This document shows positions 16,578 to 25,271 of a DNA stretch of 64,000 bases, piece by piece. A program made the position numbers and the translations under genes. The DNA comes from Paraburkholderia saeva. Its GTDB lineage: Bacteria; Pseudomonadota; Gammaproteobacteria; Burkholderiales; Burkholderiaceae. Where the stretch lies: NCBI RefSeq assembly GCF_907164555.1, contig NZ_CAJQZC010000003.1, forward strand, positions 620,001 through 684,000. The letters run 5' to 3'. A model generated the notes under the pieces. The model saw only the letters and a program-made list of their open reading frames with translations, did no database searches and was not told the origin of the DNA. Within the stretch, counting starts at the first letter, position 1. Every line of letters begins with the position of its first letter.

Positions 16578-19574
16578 ATGTGTCGTGCACGTCCGATCTT
16601 TGTACCCGCCAGGCTCGTCAACGCCGTCACCATTGCATTCGGGACATCCGCGCTGGTCCCGTTCCATTACGCGCTGGCCGCATGCAACGTCACATCGCCC
16701 GTCAGCGGGCAGACAGTCACCTGCGGCACAGGCACGCCGAATCCTGCGAACACACCGGTTACTGCCGTGCCCGGCAGCACGGACGTCACGGTGAACGTGT
16801 TGCCCAACGCCGAACTCGATGTGGCAGGTGCAACCGCCATTGCGGTATCCGACCAGAGCAGCGTGACGAATCTCGGCACCCTGCGTGTAACCGGCGACAC
16901 GTTCAACGGCATAGCGGCTCAGGGTAGCGGCGTCGGCCAGAACACCCTGATCAATCGCGGGCTGATCGTCGTCGGTGGAAACAGCGGTTCCGGACTGTTC
17001 ACGAGCGCAGCAGCGTCCACCTTGCTCAACGACACCGCCGGTGTCATCCAGACGGGCGGCCCGAGTGCCCACGCAATGGCCGATGTCGCGAATGCGGGCG
17101 GCAGTACGCTAACGAATGATGGCTCGCTCGCCACCACCGGCGCGGGATCCGCCGGCATGGCGACATTCTCGATCAACGACATGCTCGTCAACAACGGCTC
17201 GATCGCGACCGCTGGCGACAACGCGTTCGGCATGCTGGCGCGCGCAGGTACCGCGCCGGGCAACAACGTGATCACGAACAACGGCACGATCACGACGACC
17301 GGCGCGAACGCGCACGGCATCAACTCGGAGGATCCGACGCCTGGCGCGATCACGAACAGCGGATCCATCATCGCGCGCGGGCCGGGCGCGCTCGGCGTGT
17401 TCGTCGTGGGCAAGGTGACGTTCAATAACGTCGCGGGCGCGAGCATCGTGAGCGAACAGGCCAACGGTGTCGATGGAAACGGCGGCGGTACGTTTACCAA
17501 CGCCGGCACGATCTCGGCGCGAAACGTCACGCTGTCGTTCGCAGGTGTCGATGCGACGGTCAACAACAGCGGCACGCTGACGTCTGCAACGACCGAGGCG
17601 ATCGCGTCGAACGGGCCAATCAACCTCGTGGTCAACAATACCGGCAACCTTGTGGGTGGCGGCGGTCGGGCCATCTTCCTGGATGTCGGTAACGACACGC
17701 TCAACTGGAGCGCGGGCACGATCCAGGGCTTTATACGCATGGATGCCGGCAACGACGCCGCGACGCTGACGTCGCTGACCGATACCAACCTCGCGGGCGT
17801 GCCGTCGTTCGATGGCGGCCCCGGCAACGATGTCGTGACGTTCGATCACACGCAGGCGAGCGGCCTCAGCCGGTTCATCAACTGGGAGACGGTCAACGTG
17901 ACGAACGGCAGCCAGCTCACGCTCGACAGTAACGGGCTGACACTCGGCGACAGCGGCACGCAGACAGGTACACTCAACCTCGATGCGACCAGCACGCTGT
18001 ACGCCGGCGGTCTGGGGGATCCTTCGATCATGCCGGCGGTCGCGGGACACCTTGTCAACGTCAACAACGCGGGCACGATCGATCTCACGAACGGCGGCAC
18101 GAGTACGACCGATGCACTGGTGGTGAACGGCAACTACACCGGCAACAACGGCCGGCTGTTATTGCAGACGGTGCTGGGCGCGGACAACTCGCCTGCCGAC
18201 CGGCTCGTGATCGTGCAGGGCACGGGCTCGGGCAACACGACGCTCGGCGTGACGAATCTCGGCGGGCTGGGCGGATTGACCGTCATGGACGGCATTCTGC
18301 TTGTACAGGCAACGAATGGCGCGACGACAACCGCAGGTGCGTTCACGTTGCCGAAGCCGCTCGTCGCCGGCGCCTACGTGTATTACCTGTTCAAGGGCGG
18401 CGTGAGCGCCGGAACCGCGGATAACTGGTATCTGCGTTCGAGTCTCCCGCCTGCGCCTGTTGCGCCGGCTACGACTTCAACTACGACCCCAACCCCAACC
18501 CCAACCCCAACTCCAACTCCAACTCCAACTCCAACTCCAACTCCAACTCCAACGCCTCAGGCCAGCGAGGGCACGCCCTCGTTGCCGGCGCCCCCGCCGA
18601 CGGGCTCCACGGCTGTGCCGCTTTACCGGATGGAAGTGCCTGTCTACGCCGGGATGCCGGCGTTGACGCGCGAACTCGGCCTCGCGCAGATCGGCACGTT
18701 CCACGACCGGCAGGGTGAGCAGTCCTTGCTAGGCGAGACGGGCGCGCTGCCGGCCGCGTGGGCGCGCGTATGGGGCGAACACGCGACGCAGCAGAACGGC
18801 GGCGGAGTCGATCCGGAGTTCAGTGGCGGGATTGGCGGTGTGCAGGTCGGGCACGACGTGTACGCGGATCTCACCGCGAACGGTCATCGCAATCACTATG
18901 GGTTCTTCGTGGGCGCCGCGCGTGCCGACGGCGACGTAAGCGGCCTCGCGCTCGGGTTTCCGGATTTCGCCGCCGGACACCTCGCGATCAACGCTTACAG
19001 CATCGGCGGCTACTGGACGCACATCGGTCCTGGTGGCTGGTACACGGATGCTGTCCTGGCCGGCAGCACGCTCACCCTCGATCCGTCGTCGAACGAGGGC
19101 ATCGGCGCGACGACGCACGGGCATACGGTCAGTGCTTCGATCGAAGGCGGCTTGCCTGTTGCGCTGTCGTCGGTCGTCGCCATCGAGCCGCAAGCGCAAC
19201 TGATCTGGCAGCACACGTCGATCAGCGATCTCGACGACGGCATTTCGACCGTGTCGTTTCATGCCGCAAGCGGTCTCACGGGCAGGCTTGGCGTGCGGCT
19301 CGCCGGCCGCTTCGACGCCGCGGGTACGGCCTGGCAACCGTATCTGCGTGTGAACCTGTGGCACACCTTCGGCGGCACGGATAGCGTGACGTTCGCGGGC
19401 AACACGGTGATTCCGGTGAGCGTATCGGCGACGTCCGCGCAGTTTCAGCTCGGCATCGTCGCGAAAGTCAGTGCGCGCGGCAGCGTCTTTGCGAACGCGG
19501 GCTATACGACGAACGTGAACGGCGAACATCGCAGCATTGTCGCGGGGGATGCAGGTGTGCGCTGGCGCTGGTGA
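16578..19574 (+). CDS. Type V autotransporter with Thr-Pro linker
   Basis: A 998-residue monomeric autotransporter. A signal peptide (about 1-34, ending HYALA-ACN) is followed by a passenger rich in Asn/Gly/Thr repeats such as GSIATAGDNAFG and GTITTTGANAHG, the pattern of a right-handed beta helix. Residues about 635-665 are a Thr-Pro dipeptide tract encoded by a hexanucleotide repeat. The last 270 residues form the translocator beta barrel, starting around WARVWGEH and ending in aromatic GVRWRW. The passenger is probably shown at the cell surface; adhesion is common in the family but not shown here. ATG 16578 has AGGGAGGGG just upstream and gives the signal peptide directly, so I prefer it to the ATG at 16377. 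Confidence 0.92.
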   Translation: MCRARPIFVPARLVNAVTIAFGTSALVPFHYALAACNVTSPVSGQTVTCGTGTPNPANTPVTAVPGSTDVTVNVLPNAELDVAGATAIAVSDQSSVTNLGTLRVTGDTFNGIAAQGSGVGQNTLINRGLIVVGGNSGSGLFTSAAASTLLNDTAGVIQTGGPSAHAMADVANAGGSTLTNDGSLATTGAGSAGMATFSINDMLVNNGSIATAGDNAFGMLARAGTAPGNNVITNNGTITTTGANAHGINSEDPTPGAITNSGSIIARGPGALGVFVVGKVTFNNVAGASIVSEQANGVDGNGGGTFTNAGTISARNVTLSFAGVDATVNNSGTLTSATTEAIASNGPINLVVNNTGNLVGGGGRAIFLDVGNDTLNWSAGTIQGFIRMDAGNDAATLTSLTDTNLAGVPSFDGGPGNDVVTFDHTQASGLSRFINWETVNVTNGSQLTLDSNGLTLGDSGTQTGTLNLDATSTLYAGGLGDPSIMPAVAGHLVNVNNAGTIDLTNGGTSTTDALVVNGNYTGNNGRLLLQTVLGADNSPADRLVIVQGTGSGNTTLGVTNLGGLGGLTVMDGILLVQATNGATTTAGAFTLPKPLVAGAYVYYLFKGGVSAGTADNWYLRSSLPPAPVAPATTSTTTPTPTPTPTPTPTPTPTPTPTPTPQASEGTPSLPAPPPTGSTAVPLYRMEVPVYAGMPALTRELGLAQIGTFHDRQGEQSLLGETGALPAAWARVWGEHATQQNGGGVDPEFSGGIGGVQVGHDVYADLTANGHRNHYGFFVGAARADGDVSGLALGFPDFAAGHLAINAYSIGGYWTHIGPGGWYTDAVLAGSTLTLDPSSNEGIGATTHGHTVSASIEGGLPVALSSVVAIEPQAQLIWQHTSISDLDDGISTVSFHAASGLTGRLGVRLAGRFDAAGTAWQPYLRVNLWHTFGGTDSVTFAGNTVIPVSVSATSAQFQLGIVAKVSARGSVFANAGYTTNVNGEHRSIVAGDAGVRWRW
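18486..18551 (+). repeat. Hexanucleotide tandem repeat encoding Thr-Pro
   Basis: Eleven perfect 6-bp units, four ACCCCA then seven ACTCCA, inside the autotransporter gene. Each unit adds one Thr-Pro pair between passenger and barrel. Slippage would change linker length without shifting the frame. Confidence 0.95.
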
Positions 19575-19744
19575 CCGGCACGCGCAACCCATTCAACACA
19601 GGTTCGCCATAGTGCATGCGAAATTGCATGCAGATGCGACGCAGCCGGATTCCTTTACACTCTACGGCGCAGCGTTTTCCGGTGGCTTTGTCTGCGCCCT
19701 GGCGATGGACTGCATGAACCCGTCACGGAGCACCGAAACAACCG

Positions 19745-20227
19745 ATGAGCCACGCACCGCAAACCAGCGAGCAGGATCAGGTCGTCCTGATGGACGACAT
19801 TCCCCATCCCGATCGCGATAACAGCGCGCCGTTCGTGCTGGCCAATGAGCGGCTCGTCGCGATTGTCTATCGCATCGCAGAAGCGGACTTCGAGCGCTTC
19901 GGTCCGTTTAGCGACGACGATCCATTCTGCGTCGTCGCATTCATGTCGGCCGCGTTTCACCAGTTCGGCCCGCCACGCGATGCCGATCTGCCCGCCCACT
20001 TTCTCGCGTCAAAAGGTCTGCGCGGTTATAGCGCACATGAGGTCAGGTGTTCATCGCTCGTGGCCGACTCGTGGGGCCCGGCGTTTTCGCTCGAAGGTGG
20101 CTTGCGGCACTTCGTGTTGACGTTCGGCGATTCGACGTTCGAATGCGTCGCGGACGATTGCACCGTCGCGGGCATTTACGGCAATGGCGATATCGCGGCG
20201 CGCGAGGCGTTCTCGCTTTGCCAGTAA
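19745..20227 (+). CDS. Hypothetical cytosolic protein
   Basis: A 160-residue acidic protein that I do not recognise. It has no signal peptide or membrane segment. Features are an N-terminal acidic stretch (LMDDIPHPDRDNSAPF), a central aromatic core (AFMSAAFHQFGPP) and a beta-rich C-terminus with GGLRHFVLTFGDSTFECVADD. The overall look is a small alpha/beta domain, perhaps a ligand or immunity-type fold, but no motif supports that. GGAG lies 13 bases before the ATG, a little far. It follows the autotransporter by 170 bp on the same strand and probably has its own promoter in that gap. Confidence 0.7.
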   Translation: MSHAPQTSEQDQVVLMDDIPHPDRDNSAPFVLANERLVAIVYRIAEADFERFGPFSDDDPFCVVAFMSAAFHQFGPPRDADLPAHFLASKGLRGYSAHEVRCSSLVADSWGPAFSLEGGLRHFVLTFGDSTFECVADDCTVAGIYGNGDIAAREAFSLCQ

Positions 20228-20382
20228 TGCGTGGGCCCTACCACTCGCGTTGCAGCCTGAAGGCGCATGGAAGGCTCCACTATGTGGAGGCCCGGGAAAA
20301 ACATGACATCGTAACGACGTTGTAATAGTGTGCCGCTTGAATCCATCCTTAGACTTGAACAAGAAAACGGGGGTTTAGGACC

Positions 20383-20721
20383 ATGCAATACTCGAATACG
20401 GTGAACGGGGCTGGCGGCATTGGCGGTGCGACTCAAGGCAGTCAGTTGGGCTCTCCGGCGACAGGCACCTCATCGAACAAGCCTTCGTTCCAGGAACTGC
20501 TTTCCGAGCTGACCGACTACATCACAGGCACACCGTCCCAGCAAATGGAGAAGCAGATTCTGGCGAAGCTCGGAATTACGGAAAAAGACCTGAAGGCGAT
20601 GACGCCAGAACAGCGCGCCAAGGTGATGGAGCAGGTGCGTGAGATGGTCAAGCGCGAACTCGCGGCGCTCAAGGAAACGCAGAAGGCCAAAAAAACGACG
20701 GGCATCGACGCAATGGCTTGA
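20383..20721 (+). CDS. Small Gln/Lys-rich helical protein of unknown function
   Basis: A 112-residue protein in two parts. Residues 1-35 are a Gly/Ser/Thr-rich flexible region, and 36-105 are predicted helical (PSFQELLSELTDYITG, then LGITEKDLKAMTPEQRAKVM and a charged helix ending KKTTG). There is no hydrophobic signal. A flexible N-terminus with an amphipathic helical body resembles small secreted or chaperone-bound proteins, for instance type III or needle-associated ones, but no secretion genes are near. Its ribosome binding region is GGGGG or AGGA before ATG 20383. It stands alone, convergent with chaC. Confidence 0.75.
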   Translation: MQYSNTVNGAGGIGGATQGSQLGSPATGTSSNKPSFQELLSELTDYITGTPSQQMEKQILAKLGITEKDLKAMTPEQRAKVMEQVREMVKRELAALKETQKAKKTTGIDAMA

Positions 20722-20806
20722 ACGCCCCCGGCCGCTGCAGGGCATGCCGTGCAGCATTGACGCGACCACGCCAGTTGCCTGAAGCGCCGCCGCGCACTCA
20801 GTCTCG

Positions 20807-21517
20807 CTAGATCGCAGTCTCGCCGGATGCTCCGCGAGACTCGCGCGCATCTTCATGTTTCACGCCGCAAAGCCGCGTGATTTCACTCGCGATCTCATCG
20901 ACATACGGATCGTTCATGCCGCATTCCGCGAGCGCCCATTGCAGTTTGAACACGTACTCCGCGTTCGTGCCGAATGAACCGGTCGCCACGGCCATGAGCG
21001 GCGCGATTGTCGCGGTGCCGACATCGGCTTCGTATTGCGATTGGGTGGGATCGGCCACGAACGCGATCGCGGATGTACGCGTGCCATCGTCGAGTGTGAT
21101 TGGCGCCCATGTCGGCAGATAGGCGCCCGTGACCATCTCGCGGGTCCAGAGAATTCGCAGTTCTTCCTCAAGCGTCGCCTGACACAGGCGAATGGCGACG
21201 CCCTGCGTATTGCCGCCTGCCTCGAGCGAGAGCATTCTGCCAGGATTTTCGGGGCTTCCACGCGCCGCGGTGATGCGCAGACAGAAGCTTCGGTGCCAGC
21301 CATGCAGCGTCGAAACGCGCCGGGCGTCGTAGCGCGAGATCGGATTCCACATCAGCGAGCCATAGGCGAACACCCAGACGTCGCTGCCTTCCGGGCGGCG
21401 CGCCATGGTCTGCGCCAGCGAAGCGTCAATGCGTGCCTGCGTCCAGAGTATCTCGCGAGGCAGCGAATCGAAGCTGTCGAGATAGGCGCCCGAGTTGATG
21501 GAGTCCCGGTTCAGCAT
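20807..21517 (-). CDS. chaC: Glutathione-specific gamma-glutamylcyclotransferase
   Basis: A 236-residue ChaC protein, which cleaves glutathione to 5-oxoproline and Cys-Gly in the cytosol. The substrate-binding motif VFAYGSLMW is at about 49-57. The catalytic Glu is at 127 in LWTREMVTGAY, the expected place. The length and the DPYVDEIASEI segment near the C-terminus fit the family. AAGGAC precedes ATG 21517 by 8-9 bases. It stands alone and no cation transport gene is nearby. Its stop faces the small helical protein gene across an 85-bp gap. Confidence 0.93.
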   Translation of the reverse strand: MLNRDSINSGAYLDSFDSLPREILWTQARIDASLAQTMARRPEGSDVWVFAYGSLMWNPISRYDARRVSTLHGWHRSFCLRITAARGSPENPGRMLSLEAGGNTQGVAIRLCQATLEEELRILWTREMVTGAYLPTWAPITLDDGTRTSAIAFVADPTQSQYEADVGTATIAPLMAVATGSFGTNAEYVFKLQWALAECGMNDPYVDEIASEITRLCGVKHEDARESRGASGETAI

Positions 21518-22018
21518 TCGCAGTGTCCTTCATGGTGTTCACGTTTGCGCCAAAGCGTCGGCGTTCGCGCGACGAGACGCCGGTCGTCCAGCCTCAACCC
21601 GCACGATCCTGCAACACGATTGTGCAGCCAGCGCGTGAGACGAGTAAGGGGGCAGGAGACAACAGTGCGTGTCATGTGCGGAAGCAATCCTTGGGCGCTC
21701 ACAGCAACGCCGCAGCGCCGCAGCGCGAAACCGGGCGTTCACAACGTGCTGCTCGATCGGGTTATCCCGCGTTGACCGTCAATCAGATGCCTCCCTACAA
21801 TCCCTTGTTGTTCAATAATAGAATTCGTGTTCTTACGGCGAACAATTTCGAAGGGATGAGCCGATGAAAGTGCTGATTCCAGTCCACCCGCCGGCCAACC
21901 CGGTGAAGGCCCGAATAGCCAGCATGCGGCCGGTGTGGGTAGGGTGTGACGCTTGCCCGCCGTTCAGAATCGTAACGTCGACGGCGCCAACACGCTGTCG
22001 ACACACAGGGGATGAGAC
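21518..22018. other. Intergenic region between chaC and the MFS gene
   Basis: The two genes point away from each other, so both promoters must lie here. Bases 21800-21850 are AT-rich and are the likeliest promoter area for the MFS gene. Short open frames on both strands lack ribosome binding sites and family resemblance. No clear operator or terminator was found. Confidence 0.45.
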
Positions 22019-23380
22019 GTGAATCGAAACACTGCCGTCAACGTGCAGACGTTTATCAATGCGCACCCGTTCTCGGGATTTCAGTGGCTCATTTTCTTCA
22101 TGTGCTTCGTGATCGTGCTGCTCGACGGTTTCGACACCGCGGCGATCGGCTTTATTGCGCCTTCGCTGATCACGGAGTGGAACATCAGCAAGCCGGCACT
22201 CGCGCCTGTGTTGAGCGCGGCGCTGTTCGGCCTCGCGTGTGGCGCGCTCGTATCGGGACCGCTCTCGGACCGGCTGGGACGGCGTCTGTTGCTGACTGGC
22301 GCGGTCATTCTCTTTGGCGTGGCATGTCTCGGTTCGGCGTTCTCGACCGACATCCAGCAATTGACTGTCCTGCGCTTCGTAACCGGCATCGGTCTTGGCG
22401 CGGCGATGCCCAACGCCGTCACGATGATGGGCGAGTTCTGCCCGGACCACCGGCGCGCGACGGTCATCAACCTGATGTTCTGCGGCTTTCCGCTCGGCGC
22501 GGCATGTGGCGGCTTTCTGGCAGCGTGGCTGATTCCGCACTTCGGATGGCGCGCCGTGCTGATGCTGGGTGGCGTGACGCCTTTGCTGCTCGCGCTGGCG
22601 TTGCTGCTCAAGCTGCCCGAATCCGTGCGCTACATGGTGGCGAAGAACCATCCTGTCGAAAAGATCCGTGCGGTGCTTGCGCGTATTTCCAGCGCGGCGG
22701 CTGAGGCAGGCTCGTTCGTGATGACCGAGCAGGCGCCACAGGTGGCGGGGAAGAGCGGTGCGGGGCTCGTGCTGTCGCGTTCGTATATCGTCGGCACGGT
22801 GATGCTGTGGCTCACGTACTTCATGGGCCTCGTGATTTTCTACGCATCGATCAACTGGATGCCGATCCTGCTGAAAGAGGCCGGCCTGAACCCGCAGCGC
22901 GCGACGCTGATTTCGGCGCTGTTCCCGCTCGGTGGCGTGGGCGCAGTCGTATGCGGCCTGTTGATGGACCGCTTCAACGCAAACCGGATCATCGCCGTGT
23001 GCTACGCGCTCACGGCAGTGAGCGTCTATTGCATCGGACAGGCAGTGGGCAACGTCGGCTTGCTGGTGCTGACGGTATTCGTGGCGGGCGTGTTGATGAA
23101 TACCGCGCAATCGTCGATGCCCGCGCTCGCCGCGGCGTTCTATCCGACCCAGGGCCGGGGCACCGGCGTCGCGTGGATGCTGGGCGTGGGCCGCTTTGGC
23201 GGCATCGCCGGGTCCTTCCTCGTTGCAGAGCTGAGCCGTCGACATTTCTCGTTCGAGGGCATTTTCGCGGTGGTCGCACTGGCCGGCGTGATTTCGTGCG
23301 TCGCGTTGCTGATCAAGCAGGCATCGCGCCCCGAGCTGGCCGCGCCAGCGCCGCTGGAAACCGGCACGCCCGGCCATTGA
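22019..23380 (+). CDS. MFS transporter, aromatic acid:H+ symporter (PcaK-like)
   Basis: A 453-residue carrier with 12 predicted membrane helices. The N-terminus INAHPFSGFQWLIFFMCFVI and the loop GPLSDRLGRRLLL after helix 2 are diagnostic of the AAHS family, whose members import 4-hydroxybenzoate, protocatechuate and similar acids. LDGFDTAAIGF in helix 1 contains the Asp essential in PcaK. The start is a GTG at 22019 with GGGGATGAG upstream. No catabolic gene for an aromatic acid is adjacent, so the substrate is unknown. A second member of the same family is in the gallate operon. Confidence 0.93.
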   Translation: MNRNTAVNVQTFINAHPFSGFQWLIFFMCFVIVLLDGFDTAAIGFIAPSLITEWNISKPALAPVLSAALFGLACGALVSGPLSDRLGRRLLLTGAVILFGVACLGSAFSTDIQQLTVLRFVTGIGLGAAMPNAVTMMGEFCPDHRRATVINLMFCGFPLGAACGGFLAAWLIPHFGWRAVLMLGGVTPLLLALALLLKLPESVRYMVAKNHPVEKIRAVLARISSAAAEAGSFVMTEQAPQVAGKSGAGLVLSRSYIVGTVMLWLTYFMGLVIFYASINWMPILLKEAGLNPQRATLISALFPLGGVGAVVCGLLMDRFNANRIIAVCYALTAVSVYCIGQAVGNVGLLVLTVFVAGVLMNTAQSSMPALAAAFYPTQGRGTGVAWMLGVGRFGGIAGSFLVAELSRRHFSFEGIFAVVALAGVISCVALLIKQASRPELAAPAPLETGTPGH

Positions 23381-23428
23381 GCGAAAGCGCGCCGGCGAAC
23401 AGCCGGCAAGCCGCGGAACGCGTCGTTG

Positions 23429-23899
23429 CTACGACGCTTCCGCGAGCGCCGGAAGACGTCCAGCCGTGAGCAATCCTTCGAGCATTTTCGCTTCGGCCAT
23501 CGCGATGTTTTCGAGCGACGCAGCCGCCAGCTGGCGTGCAAACACGTCGAGCGCAAAACATAGCCACGCGTAATCGGCATCGCTCATCACCCACACACCA
23601 TTCTCGCGCGCGACCGCATCGATCTGCATCATCGCAGCGTGTGCTTCCTGGATCGCCATCCGGTCGTTGCGTTCGAAGCCGAGGTGACACAGTTCGTCAG
23701 CAACGAGCAGTTGCCGGCCGAGCGTCGTGAACAGCGCTCGCGAGCCGTGACCGCGGCGGAATGCGTCGAGGCCGGTATAACACTGCAGCAGCATGGCCTG
23801 TGTCACAGGCTCGTGGGCGGCCCGGCTAAACGTGAGCGCGCGCAACAGCGGCGACATGGCCGGTTGCGAATGTTTGCGGGTGTGCGATTTTCCAGACAT
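23429..23899 (-). CDS. Hypothetical helical protein
   Basis: A 156-residue, all-helical, soluble protein that I cannot assign. It begins with a basic Ser/His/Lys-rich segment (MSGKSHTRKHSQPAMSP), then a run of Ala/Leu-rich helices with AMLLQCYTGLDAFRRG and FALDVFARQLAAASL. No cofactor or catalytic motif is visible. The ATG at 23899 has GAGGAAGG some 13 bases upstream; the frame is open to 23962. It ends 48 bp from the convergent MFS gene, with a short GCCGGC inverted repeat (23391-23407) in between. Confidence 0.65.
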   Translation of the reverse strand: MSGKSHTRKHSQPAMSPLLRALTFSRAAHEPVTQAMLLQCYTGLDAFRRGHGSRALFTTLGRQLLVADELCHLGFERNDRMAIQEAHAAMMQIDAVARENGVWVMSDADYAWLCFALDVFARQLAAASLENIAMAEAKMLEGLLTAGRLPALAEAS

Positions 23900-24075
23900 G
23901 ATCGTTTGAACCTTCCTCGCTTCCTCGGTAATGCAGGGTCCCGCCGGTAATGCGTTGAACATCGAACGGGCGGTCTCGGACCTCAGTCCGTAGAGGCATG
24001 ATGATCGCCGACAATTAAGACAGACTTAAAGCGTACGGCGCAGGAATGTATCCGCTGCAACTGGCGCCCGACGAC

Positions 24076-24109
24076 AAAAAAAAGCCCTGTCCCACAGGGG
24101 AACAGGGCT
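24076..24109 (-). terminator. Strong minus-strand Rho-independent terminator
   Basis: Reading the minus strand, AGCCCTGT (24109-24102) pairs perfectly with ACAGGGCT (24090-24083) and is followed by seven or more T. The next minus-strand coding gene upstream ends 427 bp away at 24537. It may therefore close a long 3' UTR or a separate small RNA encoded around 24110-24170, where a second stem (CGGGCT/AGCCCG) is found. Confidence 0.85.
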
Positions 24110-24536
24110 CGACAGGATGGAAAGCCGTGCGGGCTCGTGGAAGCCCGCCGGTGTATCGCCATCACATATAACGCTGTTGTTGCTACTTCGACTGCGTGTT
24201 GCTGACATCCGGTCCTTCTAGTGTTGCGTGCTGCAAACGCCAGATACTTTTATTAAATGCACTTCATCCACGAACTGCAAGTGCCGATGCATCTACAACC
24301 ACTACTGGAAAAACGGTCAACGGTACGGTTCAACGCAACGCGGAGGGGACCGCGTCGATGGCGCAAGGATTCGCTCCATGAAAAGAAGTCTAGCCGCTCA
24401 CCCATCTATCCAATCCGGCGAAACGAAGCGGATTCTGCGGGCAATTTGACGAATTGCAGACAGCGTCTCGCAGACGGCAAAAATTGCCGGGCCGCACGTT
24501 GGGCAATGTCCTGCAGTCGTTACGTGCATGCAGGGG
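24110..24536. other. Non-coding stretch before the terminator
   Basis: No protein gene is supported here. Minus-strand transcripts from the glycine-rich gene would cross it to the terminator. A 6-bp stem (about 24129-24146) lies just upstream of the terminator stem, and the AT-rich bases 24162-24175 could include a -10 element. The part at 24240-24300 is also AT-rich. Confidence 0.4.
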
Positions 24537-24821
24537 TCATTGCACCGGCTTCGCAGGCATCGCGTTGGTGTCGGGCATCATGCCGGGCATGCTGTCATCG
24601 GCCATCCCTCCGCGCTGGCTCATGCGTGAAGGGTCCTGATTCCACGGGCTGTTCACGGGCTCGCTGTGGTAGGTCATGCCGGCGGTCGCCGCGCCATGCG
24701 AGCCGCCACCGCCACTGCCGCCGTTGCCGTTCCCTCCGCCCTGCGCGAACGTCGTAGTGCTCGCAAAGAGTGAGGCAGCGGCGGAACAAACCAGGACCAC
24801 TTTCAGCGTCACGTTTTGCAT
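24537..24821 (-). CDS. Small exported glycine/methionine-rich protein
   Basis: A 94-residue precursor with a clear signal peptide (MQNVTLKVVLVCSAAASLFA, cleavage after TTTFAQ near 27). The mature part is a Gly/Asn/Ser-rich run (28-42) followed by a polar, Met- and Pro-rich tail (MADDSMPGMMPDTNAMP). It has no Cys. Such peptides are probably periplasmic; the Met cluster could bind copper, but that is a guess. GGAG lies 9 bases before ATG 24821. It is a single gene, followed by the 427-bp stretch and strong terminator. Confidence 0.7.
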   Translation of the reverse strand: MQNVTLKVVLVCSAAASLFASTTTFAQGGGNGNGGSGGGGSHGAATAGMTYHSEPVNSPWNQDPSRMSQRGGMADDSMPGMMPDTNAMPAKPVQ

Positions 24822-25271
24822 GATGTATCTCCAACGGGCCGGCGCGTGAGGTATCAGCGTCGAGGTTTCAGGCACCGCTACAGGCTGACCGGCTTGCACA
24901 GCGGCGAGGCGCAAGCAGCGTATCCGGAGGGCCTGATGAACGAGGGTCTGGCGACGCCCGGATACAGGGTATGGACGTCAGTCGCGAGCCGGCCGTGAAA
25001 ATGACAGCGCCTTTGCAGCAAGCGGACCCATGCCAGGGGTCACGTTCGCTGCAAAGGCGCTGGATGCTGCCCGTATCAGGGCAGCAGCGGCAAAACGTAG
25101 CGTGTGTTTCATCCCGGTCCCCCAGCAGGCCACGCATCATTGCGCTGCCCTGACCGATATACGGCAGACAACGGCAGATGGATTCAGATTGCCACCCGCG
25201 ATGCCAGAATCGGGTTCTGGACGCGCGTGATCCGAACCGCGAGTGGGGCCGCTGCCGGGGGAACGTCTGGC
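24822..25271. other. Intergenic region upstream of the small exported protein
   Basis: This 450-bp interval contains the promoter region of the minus-strand small-protein gene and the 3' side of gudD. Open frames here are antisense or compositional and have no ribosome binding site. No good terminator for gudD was recognised. Confidence 0.4.

Noticed and set aside
24196..24757. Several plus-strand frames facing the exported glycine-rich gene
   Set aside because: They run through the antisense of a gene with a clear signal peptide and lack ribosome binding sites.
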